Shown one piece after another: positions 23,381-34,901 of a DNA stretch of 64,000 nucleotides. The notes under the pieces were generated by a model that saw nothing but the letters and a program-made list of their open reading frames with translations, made no database searches and had not been told where the DNA came from. Origin of the DNA: Brachynemurus nebulosus (Eukaryota; Arthropoda; Insecta; Neuroptera; Myrmeleontidae). The translations under genes were made by a program, and so were the position numbers. The DNA is taken from the NCBI GenBank assembly GCA_035578155.1, contig JAPWDM010000023.1, forward strand, positions 1,364,001 through 1,428,000. Reading direction: 5' to 3'. Every line of letters starts with the position of its first letter. Positions within the stretch are counted from its first letter, which is position 1.

Positions 23381-24892
23381 AAAAACGCCGTGAGCAGCGG
23401 AGCCCCATCACGAAAGTCGAATTTTTCCTTTCATCTTCGGTATTGAGTGTCTACAAGCGAAATATAATTGAAAGTCCACAAGCGATTTATCATTTTGGTG
23501 GTTTAAAAACTGATGATGAGTGTCCGGTTGATCGGGGCTTTAAAAAAAGGTTTTAAGTTTTTAAGGGCTGAATCTCAGTAAATTTCAATTTTGTGCCGAT
23601 AGCAGTTAACAGGGAAAAAGCCAACACAATTCGTACGTGGGCATTCCTACCCATGCTTATTCGCCAATTGCCTTTGTGTTTTATTTTTAAATATTAAAAA
23701 AGGAACTTAAATAGTAAACTGGAAGGCCTTTATGAAGATATTTTTTCTTTCCAAAAAAATTAAAAATTTCTATTTTATAAATAATAAAAATCCAAAATTC
23801 CTAATTTACAAATAAACAGTGACTTAATAAGATTTTTAAATTACTTAATATGTATGTATTTCATTTGTTATAAAAATAAATTCACTTTTTTTTAAATTTT
23901 TTAAAATTACTATTCGCATGCTATTCGCCTACTTGTAATTAGAATAAAAATAATGCATTTAAAACACATTTAACAATAGCATTCAATTCCGATGTAAAAA
24001 TGGGAGAAGTGGGGGAAAAGTAATGTGGACTACCTAAAAGGTACTAGCTGGATACTAACTGAATACACGTACAAAATTTCAGCCCTCTAGGTTTCCTTAG
24101 AGAGTCTCTAGACGTGTTAGAAAACAAGCAAAAAAATTAAGGAAATATTGGCGTAAAAATCGTGGGGGCAAGGGTTAAAAGTTGAAACCTCCAAAAAGAA
24201 GTGTCTGGCCATTAGCTTAACCTGTACACAAAATTTCAGCCCTCTAGGTTTATTTGGGGAGATTTTGACCCGAACGAAACTGTTAAAAAACAAGAAAAAT
24301 CATGTTCTTTTTGGTATAAAAATGGTGGGGGTAAGGGTTAAAAATTGAGACCTCCAAAAGGCACCCCCTTGATACTAACTCAATCCGAATACAAAATTTC
24401 AGCCCTCTAGGTTTATTTGGGTGACCTGTGCGAGTGGTACAAATTTCGAAAACGTCGAAAAAGCATGAAATTGTAGCTTAAAAATGAGGGGGGTGGGGGT
24501 AAAATATTAAGACCTTCAAAAAGCACAACCTAGGTATGAACTCTATCAACACACCAAATTTCAACCCTCTACGTTAATTCTGGGGGGCTGGGGGCGTGTT
24601 AGATCGAGCGAAAATCGTTTTTTCCCCCTCTGCTCCCACCAATTCATCCTAGGAAGCTGAATTTTGGATATGTTGTAGATAATTGACCGAAACATTATCT
24701 CCAATTGGTTTTGAAAAGTTTTATTGCTTTTTCGCCCCCCACCACTCCCTTAAAGGGTGGGTCGGATCCAAAATTTGCCCAAAATTTGACCCCACACTGA
24801 TAGTATTGTTGTGCATCGGAATGAGCCCCATTAATCAAATTTGAGCTCTTAGCTTTCATAGGGGGGCCCTACACATATTAAAAGGCAGTGGG

Positions 24893-24981
<89 letters not shown>

Positions 24982-25102
24982 AATTTTTTTCTACATATTC
25001 GTGTTCTACGGGTCCGAAAAGCGCCCCTACTCTCGCCTCTCGCCGTTCTTGTCGTATAGACTGTATAAGTCTAATTTTTTCAAGGAAAAATTCGACTAAA
25101 AT
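23381..25102 (-). mobile_element. Helentron/HINE-like element D, copy D1
   Basis: On the minus strand it begins with CATTTTAGTCGAATTTTTCC, followed by a (TA)n tract (24895-24977). A degenerate tandem array of about 160-bp units comes next (AAATTTCAGCCCTCTAGG at about 24073, 24230, 24393 and 24555), then a core. It ends with the inverted copy of the subterminal repeat and a terminal hairpin region (GCCGTGAGCAGCGGAGCCCC). Subterminal inverted repeats, a microsatellite, tandem repeats and a 3' hairpin are the layout described for Helentron-associated elements. A diverged copy lies inverted at 54133-56174. Confidence 0.65.
24895..24977. repeat. (TA)n microsatellite
   Basis: A pure TA repeat of about 83 bp. 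A shorter tract sits at the homologous place in D2 (54267-54293). Confidence 0.95.
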
Positions 25103-25762
25103 GAAGTTAAATACGAAGGATCATAAAAAGTTAGTTAATCAACCTAACAGAAAACTGTTGATCTACGGAGTTGGATCAATTATACTTATTTGTAAATGGC
25201 GACAATTTCCAAGAGAGATTACTTAAATTCTTGTACAGGGAACAGTTCAACAACCTCAGATATCTCGGAGATTTGGCAACCCCAAATGAAATAGTATCTT
25301 AGAAATCACTAAACGTACTTTTAAAAATAATGAACCGTTGAGAAACACTGTTTAAAATATTTATGATATTTTAGCTGTGCTCTGCGGTTTTACCTGCATA
25401 AAATTACCTTAACATTATGAATGGAATTATTTTTCAATCAGAAAATATTTTCTCTTGTAATTTTCTCTTCGCTTGCTGGACGATCTAAAATTTTGTACAA
25501 AATCAGTTCCATATAGTGCTTCGCTCCGCTCATCAAACAACTCTAAGGACTGTAAAACCTTAATGATATATCTATTCTACAAGCCCTGAAACCTTTCCGA
25601 AAATACCCATGTTAATAGTTTTAGAAGGAATTTAATTTTGCATGCTTTTAGATGCCCCAGAGCCCTGGGTTTTTTTTAAAAATCGTGTTTATTATTTGTG
25701 TAATTACATTTTATTATTATCCCTTTTCTCAAAGTGAAACTTACATCAAAAAATTTTTGATT
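25103..25762. other. AT-rich intergenic DNA
   Basis: Nothing recognised. A GTGCTTCGCTCCGCTCATC word near 25515 resembles repeat ends seen elsewhere. Confidence 0.45.
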
Positions 25763-25764
25763 TA

Positions 25765-26183
25765 CAGTCATTCTTTTCGTTACAGGCGTGACATTTTCTC
25801 GCACTTTTCACGCCTTCTCATAAGAAAAAAAAATAGAAGTTATTCTTTTTTTATAAATTTTCAATACTAAGCAGATAGACAAATATGTACACAGTATTTG
25901 TACTGAATATAAAATACATAACATTATTAGTTTTAATGCTAGAGCTAATAAAGTTTGTGTTACGGACGTGACAAAACAGGCTCTTTCTTGTTACGTCCGT
26001 AACACAGCTAACATTAAAACTAACAATGTTATGTATTTTATATTCAGTACAAATATTGTTTACGCATTTGTCTATCTGCTTAGTATTGAAAATTTATAAG
26101 AAAAAAATAACTTCTATTTTTTTTTTTATAAGAAGGCGTGTAAACGGCATGAAAATGTCACGTCCGTAACAAAAGAATGGCTG
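25765..26183. mobile_element. Palindromic TA-target element with GTTACGGACGTGACA motifs
   Basis: The left end CAGTCATTCTTTTCGTTAC pairs with the right end GTAACAAAAGAATGGCTG, and TA flanks both sides (25763-25764, 26184-26185). The arms pair along about 190 bp. The TIR-like word GTTACGGACGTGACA also occurs in inverted orientation at the centre, so four copies are present in total. There is no coding frame. Confidence 0.8.
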
Positions 26184-26185
26184 TA

Positions 26186-27699
26186 TATGTATGAGTTTGA
26201 ATATTTTTAGATAATTAATTTTACCTGTCAGTAGGTAACACGTCGGGAGCGAACTAACCTACGATCTTTTTCAGGATAAGATTAAAGTCTGGCCGCGGGA
26301 GTGAACTAGAATGCACCATTATGACTGCAAGGGGTACGTTTCAAAAGAATGGCTGCTTAACTTTATATTTTTGAATATTGTTATAAAGAAACTATAATAA
26401 TTTGTCGTTGTTGTTTTTCTTTCTCTTTTATATGCTTTCAGTTATAGTAAAATATATCTTCATATAATGATCAAAATGCGTAAAAATTAAATCATATTCC
26501 AAATAGTGCCGTAAACAGACAAAAATGTCAAAGTTTACAATTTCATTACATATGTGTATAGGATTGTTTTAACATTTGAAATCAGAATGTGTCCGATACT
26601 AAAATTCTAACCCTGATTTTTTACATTTAACAATTTATTCTATCTTTTATTTTATCTTATGCCGTGAGCCAAATTCGATTTAAATTCGATCGACTTAATT
26701 TTCAAACTCAAGGCTCGTTCTCTACATTTTGAGCGGAACAGAATTAAGTATACATAAGTAACGTAACCACTGTGAAGCAAATCTCAAAGGAACATTTATA
26801 TTACCCGCAGAATTTCCGAAATATTATATTACGATATTTTCAAAGAACATCTCCACTGAGATCTTATCGATAAAGTAAGAACAAAAGATAGAAAAACACT
26901 AATCGAATTTTGCTAACGTATCAAAAGATACGTTAGACGAAAATATACAGGGTATTTTAGAAGAAGTAGTAAATATTTAGTGTGGAAAACTGGACAAAAT
27001 AAACTCCGAACAAACATGGTTTTATTCAATACACTCTGTATATTATATTGAAATAAATATAACACCAAACATTATTTATAAAAAGAAAGAAATTACACCG
27101 GAAAAATATTAAAAGAAAAGCGAAGATTATTAAAAAGAACTTGTATAATTTTGTGTTTTTTTTTCTTTTTATTTAGTTCTTAATATTCGTCTAATGATGT
27201 TAATTTTTATTAGTGTAAGTAGACGACGATACGATGCTACAACAACACAACAGGTATAAGCAGTATTTCCGTAGCCGTGTACGAGTTTAACGAGGACCCT
27301 TGACAAAATTCAAAGAAAAACATTACTTAGAGAGTAGAAATATGTATTTCATGAAAATACATACATATGTATACATTAAACACGTGCATATGTATGTGTG
27401 TTTACTCTTTACGTAAAACATTGTTAAGTACTTAACAACAAAATTTTCGACTAATTAACATTTTTCAAGCCATTGCATACAATGCCTCTTTCAGCTCTGT
27501 TACCGGACTGCCTGCTACGGTTGTTAGAAACTACGGTTAAAATTTTATTCCTGTGTGATCTTAAACAATATGGACCCTATGGGTCAATATATCGTGACGC
27601 ATGGTAGAGAAAATTATAGGAATTAATAAGCATATCAATCCTGTTTTAACTAAAACCTTGTTTAAATTTCATCAAAAATCGTTTTACAGAAAAAAATTA
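26186..27699. other. Intergenic DNA, mostly unique
   Basis: No gene recognised. A second AAAAGAATGGCTGCTTA word near 26343 echoes the end of the preceding element. A moderately complex block at 27210-27310 has a donor-like CAACAG/GTATAAG, but no coding frame supports an exon. Confidence 0.4.
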
Positions 27700-27701
27700 T
27701 A

Positions 27702-29469
27702 CACTAGCGGAAATAATTAAAGGATCAAAAAAAAATTCCAAATTTTTAGTGATTTTTCGAATGGCTGTATCTTCGTGAAAAATGGTCGTATCGGAGTCGT
27801 AAGCAAAGCAATTTAAAGCTGAAAGTTTCTAGTTTTCAGATCTTGCGATAAAAAAATTTTCAAAGCAACGTGTATCGCTTAATCCTAATAAGTACACTGA
27901 AAAAAAAATTTCCGAAATTTTTTAGGTTTCTTTTTTTGGTCCACGGACTTGGAAAAAAATTTTCCGACTTAACCACCATATGGACCGGATAACTTGTTCC
28001 TTCAGCTTTAATTTGCTTGTTTTTAGACCTTTATACGACTACTTCTCGCTGAGATATCTGACTTTGAATGGAAAACGATCGTTTCACCTTTGACCATCGA
28101 TATCTCAGCAACCAATGATCACACAGAAAATTGAAGGTGTGTTTCGAAAACTCGAATAAATTCTCTACAAGGATTAGCCATTGTTTTTTCAGAAAAAAAT
28201 TTTTTTGCATACTTTACATGAATTTGAAAAATCAAGAAAAAAAGAGCTTTTGGGGGCTTTTTGGAAAATCAAGTGCTGAATTAAAAATTTCGAGAAAACC
28301 ATTGATGTTAAGTGTGCCTTTTAAAGTTCAATATACTCACCAAAACCCCACCGCGTTTCAATTAAATCCATCCAGCCGTTTTTTTGTTTCATTCGATTGA
28401 ATTTTTGAAAAAATTAATGGATCATTTTTTTACTCTTAAACTTTCATAATCTTGAACAAAATGAAAAAACAATTTTTCTCAGCTTTTTTCACATTTTTAT
28501 CAACAACAGTATTTAAATTTATAAAAAAAGAAAATTTCTTAAAAAATTTTCAAAAAAAATTTTTTTTACAAATTTTTTGAAAAAATTTTTCAAAAGTTTT
28601 CTTGAAAAATTTTAGAAAAAAAATTTTTTAAGAAATTTTTTTTTTTATAAATTTAAATAGGTACCGTTGTTGATAAAAATGTGAAAAAAGCTGAAAATTT
28701 TTTTTTTTTCATTTTGTTCAAGATTATGAAAGTTTAAGAGTAAAAAATGATCCATTAATTTTTTCAAAAATTCAATCGAATGAAACAAAAAAACGGCTGG
28801 ATGGATTCAATTGAAACTCGGTGGGGTTTTTGTGGGTATATTGAACTGTAAAAGGCACACTTAACATCAATGGTTTTCTCGAAATTTTTAATTCAGCGCT
28901 TGATTTTCCAAAAAGCCCCTAAAAGCTCTTTTTTTCTTGATTTTTCAAATTCATGTAGAGTATGCAAAAAAATTTTTTTCTGAAAAAACAATGGCTAAAC
29001 CTTGTAGAGAATTTATTCGAGTTTTCGAAACACACCTTCAATTTTCTGTGTGATCATTGGTTGCTGAGATATCGATGGTCAAAGGTGAAACGATCGTTTT
29101 CCATTCAAAGTCAGATATCTCAGCGAGAAGTAGTCGTATAAAGGTCTAAAAAAGCAAATTAAAGCTGAATGAACAAGTTATCCGGTCCATATGGTGGTTA
29201 AGTCGGAAAATTTTTTTCCAAGTCCGTGGACCAAAAAAAGAAACCGAAAAAATTTCGGAAATTTTTTTTTCAGTGTACTTATTAGGATTGAGCGATACAC
29301 GTTGCTTTGAAATTTTTTTATCGCAAGATTTGAAAACTAGAAACTTTCAGCTTTAAATTGCTTTGCTTACGGCTCCGATACGACCATTTTTCACGAAGAT
29401 ACAGCCATTCGAAAAATCACTAAAAATTTGGAATTTTTTTTTTTGATCCTTTAATTATTTCCGCTAGTG
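27702..29469. mobile_element. 1.77-kb near-perfect palindrome, TA-target (Tc1/mariner-like ends)
   Basis: CACTAGCGGAAATAATTAAA at the left is exactly inverted at the right end. TA flanks both sides (27700-27701, 29470-29471). Each arm is about 870 bp and the arms remain nearly identical; by eye they differ at only a few percent of positions. They meet in an A/T-homopolymer-rich centre near 28586. The short reading frame at 28131-28400 occurs in the arm and is not a gene. The CACTAGCGG plus TA layout fits a foldback relative of Tc1/mariner elements. Confidence 0.85.
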
Positions 29470-29471
29470 TA

Positions 29472-30094
29472 GTTGTAACACGCGGGTACTTTATTAGCAA
29501 AAATAAATGTTTGTTATTTTTTACAATTTATTACAATTTATAGTCTAAAAAAATAAAGAGCAAAAAAAATACGTGGGCACTTCTAAAAAAAATATAAAAA
29601 AACTTCTGTTGTTTTCTTTTTAGACAAAAAACTAACTACTAATGTTTTGATAACTTGATTCATGTATCAGCCTGGAATAATCCAACCACAAGCCTCCTTT
29701 GTCCAACCACAGTGCTCGTTACATAGTGAAAATTTAACTTATCCGTAAGTATCATAAGAATAATGTAGTTTTTTCATTTATTATTACACGAGAGGTTTGT
29801 ATTTTTTTAAATAAATTTGGGTTTGTCTAACGAAAATTTGTTGCCTAGCAATTTAATGAGAAGAGTTGTTAACTTACAAACACGCGTCAGCGTCGAGTTA
29901 ATTTACTTTTAGAGTTAAATTGCTTTAGGCAATAAATTTGAGTTGTAGAAAACACAAATTAAAACTTATTCAGAAAAAATATAAAACTCAAGTGTCATGT
30001 ACGGTAAGACAATTTAACGAATAAAATAAATTGCATAATTCATAATAATTATTATTTAATACATTGTTACCATGGTTCTGAAATTAGTTAAATT
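29472..30094. other. AT-rich intergenic DNA
   Basis: Nothing recognised. Confidence 0.5.
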
Positions 30095-30096
30095 TA

Positions 30097-30444
30097 CCAA
30101 TACGAATTTTTGTTTCATTTTTATCGTGTTTGCCTACAGTGAAATGTCCAATGAAATGTTTTGTACCATTTTTTTCGTTGTAAAAATCTATCCTAACTTT
30201 TTTCCATGGTAAAAGTGAAAAAATTACAATATTCTTGTAACTTGAAACACATGAATTAAATTGTCCATGGTAAAGGTAAAAAAACTAAATATTTTTATGG
30301 GACTTGATACACTTGAGTTACATTTTCACTTTCACTGTAGAAAAAATAGTTAGGACAGATTTTTACAACGAAAAAAATGGTATAAAACATTTCATTGTTA
30401 TAGTTTTCAAATTCAATAAAAATTAAACAAAAATTCGTATTTGG
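30097..30444. mobile_element. 348-bp foldback MITE, TA-target
   Basis: The left terminus CCAATACGAATTTTTGTTT pairs with the right terminus AAACAAAAATTCGTATTTGG. TA flanks both sides (30095-30096, 30445-30446). The arms continue to pair through AATGAAATGTTTTGTACCAT and GTTGTAAAAATCTATCCTAAC. It is non-coding. Confidence 0.8.
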
Positions 30445-30446
30445 TA

Positions 30447-31318
30447 TTCGTATACCTACTGATTTTGTACACAATTTTGCAATATTTGATTTAAAAGTGA
30501 CGTGAGAAGTAAAATTTTCGTCCAGGACCCTAGGACCCCCAAAAGAACCAAAATTAAACGTCTAGACGTGTTTCAACATAATGTTGTAAAAATTGGATGT
30601 ACTATTAAAATATCAATATTACTTATTTTTAGAATTGTTGGGCGAGCGAAGCGAAGCACTACAAACAATTGATTTTGTAGAGAATTTCAGAATATTTAAT
30701 TAAATAAAAAGTGGAGTTAGTTGAAAATTGTCCCCAAGAATAAAACTAAAATTGTCATCAAATAAGACTAAAATTAAAAACCTATACATGGTTCTTAACA
30801 AATGCTTCCTCAGACACTATTGGGATTCCGAAAAAAGATGATAGTGTGAATAAAGTTGTTCGTCAGGGCCTCAGTTCCCCAAGAAAGGTTCAAAATCAAA
30901 GTACTACTAAAGCTACCGTTACGGGTATCTGCAGGAAGGTCTTTTGAGACCTTTGGCGTGAAAATTAGCTATTCTATTGAAATATGAATATGATTACTTT
31001 AGGAAGATAACTATATTTCGGGACTCGGACTAAAAACCAAGAACGGGATTAAAATTTCTAAATCAGAAGGGAGTGGAACTGAGCGAGATTTGACAATTTT
31101 TCTCGGGATTGGGAAAGGTCCGGAAATTTTTGAAGTGGGAATGGGACAAAAAACAACACTTCTACTTAAGAGTCGTTTGGTGAGCGAAGCCAGTCACCAT
31201 AAATCATTTATTTCGTACAAAATTTCAGAACATCTGACACAAAAATAATTAGACCTAATAGGTAATTCTGATAATTTTACGCATGTGAAACCGTGAGTCA
31301 GAGCTATAAAATATATAA
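30447..31318. repeat. Degenerate repeat tail, about 212-bp units with GAGCGAAGC words
   Basis: Blocks starting near 30456 and 30668 share TTGATTTTGTACACAATTT-like and AATATTTAATTAAA-like sequence at 212-bp spacing. A third, weaker block starts near 31195. GGGCGAGCGAAGCGAAGC (30648) and GGTGAGCGAAGCCAGTCACC (31170) punctuate the stretch. It probably belongs to a Helitron- or LINE-related tail. No frame is conserved. Confidence 0.45.
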
Positions 31319-31320
31319 TA

Positions 31321-31532
31321 CCCCTGTCGCAGCATCCTGCATAACATAGCGAATTTCCATTTACAAAAGTACGTTTTTCTTGGAAACTAGTTGATATAGA
31401 GTAATTGTAAATAAAAAAAACTTTATGTGATTTTTCCGCCTCATTCCGCCAAATTTTTTTCACGAAACGTTTTCACGATATTTTTTAAAAATAAGATGTT
31501 TCGTTTTTGAGTTATCGTGCCGACACACACAC

Positions 31533-31607
<75 letters not shown>

Positions 31608-31845
31608 TTTACTAAGTGTCCGCACGATAACTCAAGAACGAAACATCTTATTTTTAAGAAATTTCGTGAAAACGTCTACGGTCTTTTGGACATTTTTTTT
31701 GAAAAAATTTGGCGGAATGAGGCGGGAAAATCACATAAAGAAAGTTTTTTTTTATTTACAATTACTCTATATCAACTAGTTTCCGAGAAAAACGTACTTT
31801 TGTAAATGGAAATTCGCTATGTTATGCAGGATGCTGCGACAGGGG
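31321..31845. mobile_element. Palindromic family A derivative (two left halves around (TA)n), copy A4
   Basis: Both ends are the family A left terminus: CCCCTGTCGCAGCATCCTGC at the left and its complement at the right. TA flanks both (31319-31320, 31846-31847). The arms of about 210 bp (including GGAAACTAGTTGATATAGAG and GAGTTATCGTGC) are inverted around a (TA)n tract at 31534-31605. The usual right arm is missing, so the copy is a head-to-head arrangement of left halves. Confidence 0.85.
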
Positions 31846-31847
31846 TA

Positions 31848-32940
31848 TTTTTTAACTGTACTCAGTCACTCTCACTTTAAAAATGAAATGAATATTATTT
31901 ATGTTGTAAAATTTTATGAAACACCATCCAAAAACAAAAACATGTGGTCAACATTTGCCAGTTTTTTGGAAATTCCAGATTTTTCAAATAGAGTTTTGAG
32001 TAATAGAGTCCCTATAATAAGTAGAGTCGTGACATGTGTACTGAACTTAGTTTCGGCATTTCCTGTTCAAAATTTGCGTAAAATACATTGAAAATAAATT
32101 AAATTGACAATATAATAAGTTATTGACAATAATTATGTATTGAAAAAATCGATGACATGTCACGACTCTATTTATTATAGGAACACTATCAAATAGCTAA
32201 AGCACTTCTACCCTCTATCAGTTAATATTGAAAAAAAAAAAACAGCATCCTGAAACAGTGTCGCAAATGGCAAAATCTTAAAATATCTAAAAGATGGCTC
32301 TGAAATAGATTCTATCTAGAGTCCCTATAATAAACAGAGTCGTGACATGTCATCCATTTTGTATCCAAAACACAGCGTACTTGTGAAGGCGCGAAATTAA
32401 CAATTAAAAAACAGGTATAAACAATGAAATTTTTTTAAATCTCTATTAAGGATATTATTAACTATTGTATAAAGATTTTAAAAAAAATATTATTTATATT
32501 TTATTATTGTTTTGTAATATATTTTTCATGGGTCAAAAGTACCCGAATTTGAGATTTTTCGAACTTTTAAAAATTCATATCTCGAAAACTATTAACTTTA
32601 TCGTAAAAAGTCATAGGACCTTTTTATTTGTATTTCAATAAAGAATATAAAAAAAATTTGTCCGGTTGAAAAATGACAATTCCTTGCAATTGTTTAAACA
32701 ACTTCCGGTTTAAAAAATATGGCCCCGGGTTGCCCCCTGGCAACATACATTTATATCATCACTCATCAGTAGGGCAATGTCAACAGGATCGTGTAAAAAA
32801 ATTGAGGTGGAATACTTTTCGGTACTCATGCGCCAGTACCTCCTGTACTATATATGTTATATACAAAATATCCATACTGTGTCGAATATGTTCTTAGACT
32901 GTTCTTAGATTCACACTTTATACGATAAAATGATAACATT
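31848..32940. other. Intergenic DNA with a small inverted-repeat element
   Basis: CCTATAATAAGTAGAGTCGTG (32010) and its inverted partner ending at 32182 bound a MITE of about 175 bp. A third, lone copy of the end (CCCTATAATAAACAGAGTCG) lies at 32321. The block at 32525-32880 (CATATCTCGAAAACTATTAA and GGCCCCGGGTTGCCCC) looks repeat-derived. No gene is visible. Confidence 0.5.
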
Positions 32941-32949
32941 CTAAACAAC

Positions 32950-33223
32950 ATCTTCTTTCTCGGAAACTAGTTGACATAGAAAAAAAGTCTAAAGACCTTT
33001 TTTATGTAATTTTTTCTTCTCTTTTAAATGGTGTAAAAAAATTTCACAAAAATTTTTGAATAAGTGGAAATTTTGGCAAAAAACTAATTTTTTGCAAGAA
33101 CAAAAACCATGTTCCTGGCATCCGACGTGTCTGGCTGAAGAACTCATCCAAGATTTTTGGACTTCCAACGTTCTCACCAAATTTCGTAAACCTAGGACAT
33201 TTCGTTCGAGAGTTATCGTGCGG

Positions 33224-33270
<47 letters not shown>

Positions 33271-33271
33271 C

Positions 33272-33345
<74 letters not shown>

Positions 33346-33521
33346 TTGAGTGAATATTATTTTCGGTTCCTAGGGACCTCAAAACAAATTTCTGCCATGG
33401 TTTCGGGTTCAAGTCGTGTCATGACAGTGGCTGTAATAGCGAGTTTCCATTCTGGAAATTCGCTAAAAAGTAAAATTAAAACAGAAGAGTCACCTGAGCG
33501 AAGCCAGGTCGGGATGCTAGT
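32950..33521 (+). mobile_element. Family A copy A5 with Helitron-type 3' end
   Basis: The left half starts at TTTCTCGGAAACTAGTTGAC and leads to CGAGAGTTATCGTGCGGAC and a (TA)n tract (33228-33342). After the right-arm repeat GGAAATTCGCT it continues to a hairpin ACCTGAGCGAAGCCAGGT (33492-33509), a 7-nt spacer and terminal CTAGT (33517-33521) followed by T. A hairpin then CTAGT is the classic Helitron 3' terminus. This is the most complete right end of family A here. No Rep/helicase is encoded. Confidence 0.75.
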
Positions 33522-34028
33522 TTTATTATATCACATAAAATATTTACCTATTTTTTATAATTTAAAAAGTAAATATAGAAATTACGAAGGCTATTTTTAG
33601 CATTTTATTCCAAAATTGGTAGCAAAACGGAACATGTATGGAATCAACTCGATATTCGTCTACCAAAAACTATTCACCGTAAAATTTTCAATTTTATTAT
33701 AGTTTAGACATCAAGTATAAAAAAAATTAATTTTGATTCTGAGGATTAATTTTGTACGAGCGTAAATTGGAAAACGGAAAAAACACTAAGCAGTAGCAAA
33801 GAAATCTTTACGGAGGCACAGACTGAACAATATATGTATGACTATTTCTTTTTTTCTTTTTTGCATATTATTTTTATATAGTTTTTAGGAAAAACACTTA
33901 GAAAAGAGCCGCTCAGATAAATCTGTCAAAAAAATTATCACAATTTAAAATTTTGACGAGATAAATTGTCATTGAATTGTTTGTTCTCCCATAATTGTTG
34001 ACCCATTACATTCAGAAAAAAACTTTTT
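33522..34028. other. AT-rich intergenic DNA
   Basis: Nothing recognised. Confidence 0.5.
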
Positions 34029-34901
34029 GGGCAATTCCATATGTGACTGACTCTACATTTGACACAATTTACGTTTTATTTTGCCTTATATTACGAATAT
34101 CACTATGTTTACAGTTTCAATTTTAGCATGGTTTTATAGTTGATACCCCAATTATCCCTCTGTAATAAAAAGTGTGCACAAATAAAGTTGTGAAATATGA
34201 TTTATTTAATAAAATGTAAATGTGACTGACACTACATGCAAAAGGAAGTCGCTTTCGAGAGTGTTTTTAAACTTCGAAAATCTTCCTCTGTACAGACGTT
34301 ATAATTTTAAATTGTATATTTAACCAAAGTATATGAAACAAATTATTGGAAAATGATAAAATGAAAGACTTTACTTTTTTAGAAAAGTAGTTATTCGAAA
34401 AATAATTCGTGACTGACACTACAGATCAAAACGTGACTGACACTACCATCTCTTTGAATTGCAAAAAAGTAGTATTTTTAAATGAAATCCTAGAAACTGA
34501 CACTATAGGACATAAAATAGGAACTTTAAAATAATTTTAAAGGTACAAAAATGTACTTATTTTTATTATTTATTACCTAAAATACAAAATTTTTTAAGAT
34601 TTTTCAAAATCTGTAAATTTATAATAAATTCTATTCCCGTTAAGGATTCAATTAGGATTACAATAATTCTAAATACTTGCCGTGAAAATTTAATTAAAAC
34701 ACCACTATAAAATACACTATTAGCTTATACTTACGACAAAACATTGAAAATTACACTATTTCTAAAAAACTAAAAACAAACTTTTATTGAAATTTTGGGA
34801 ACTTAAAGTACTATAGTGTTGCCATCATATTAACGTATTTTTACTACCAATAACAATTATTTATTTTTTTCAATTATGGAGCCTTTTCCATGGAATTGCC
34901 C
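34029..34901. mobile_element. Family C element, copy C1, with four-site GTGACTGACACTACA array
   Basis: The inverted ends GGGCAATTCCAT and ATGGAATTGCCC bound 873 bp. A 15-bp motif, GTGACTGACACTACA (first copy GTGACTGACTCTACA), occurs at 34043, 34222, 34409 and 34433, and in degraded form near 34494. The first three are about 180 bp apart and the fourth follows after 24 bp. The same layout with a different motif version is found in C2 (53306). No coding frame. Superfamily unknown. Confidence 0.75.

Noticed and set aside
27210..27310. Exon ending at CAACAG/GTATAAG
   Set aside because: No open frame or acceptor supports it; splice-like words occur by chance in such sequence.
28131..28400. 89-codon open frame as a gene
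   Set aside because: It lies wholly in one arm of the 1.77-kb palindrome and is not conserved as a frame in the other arm.
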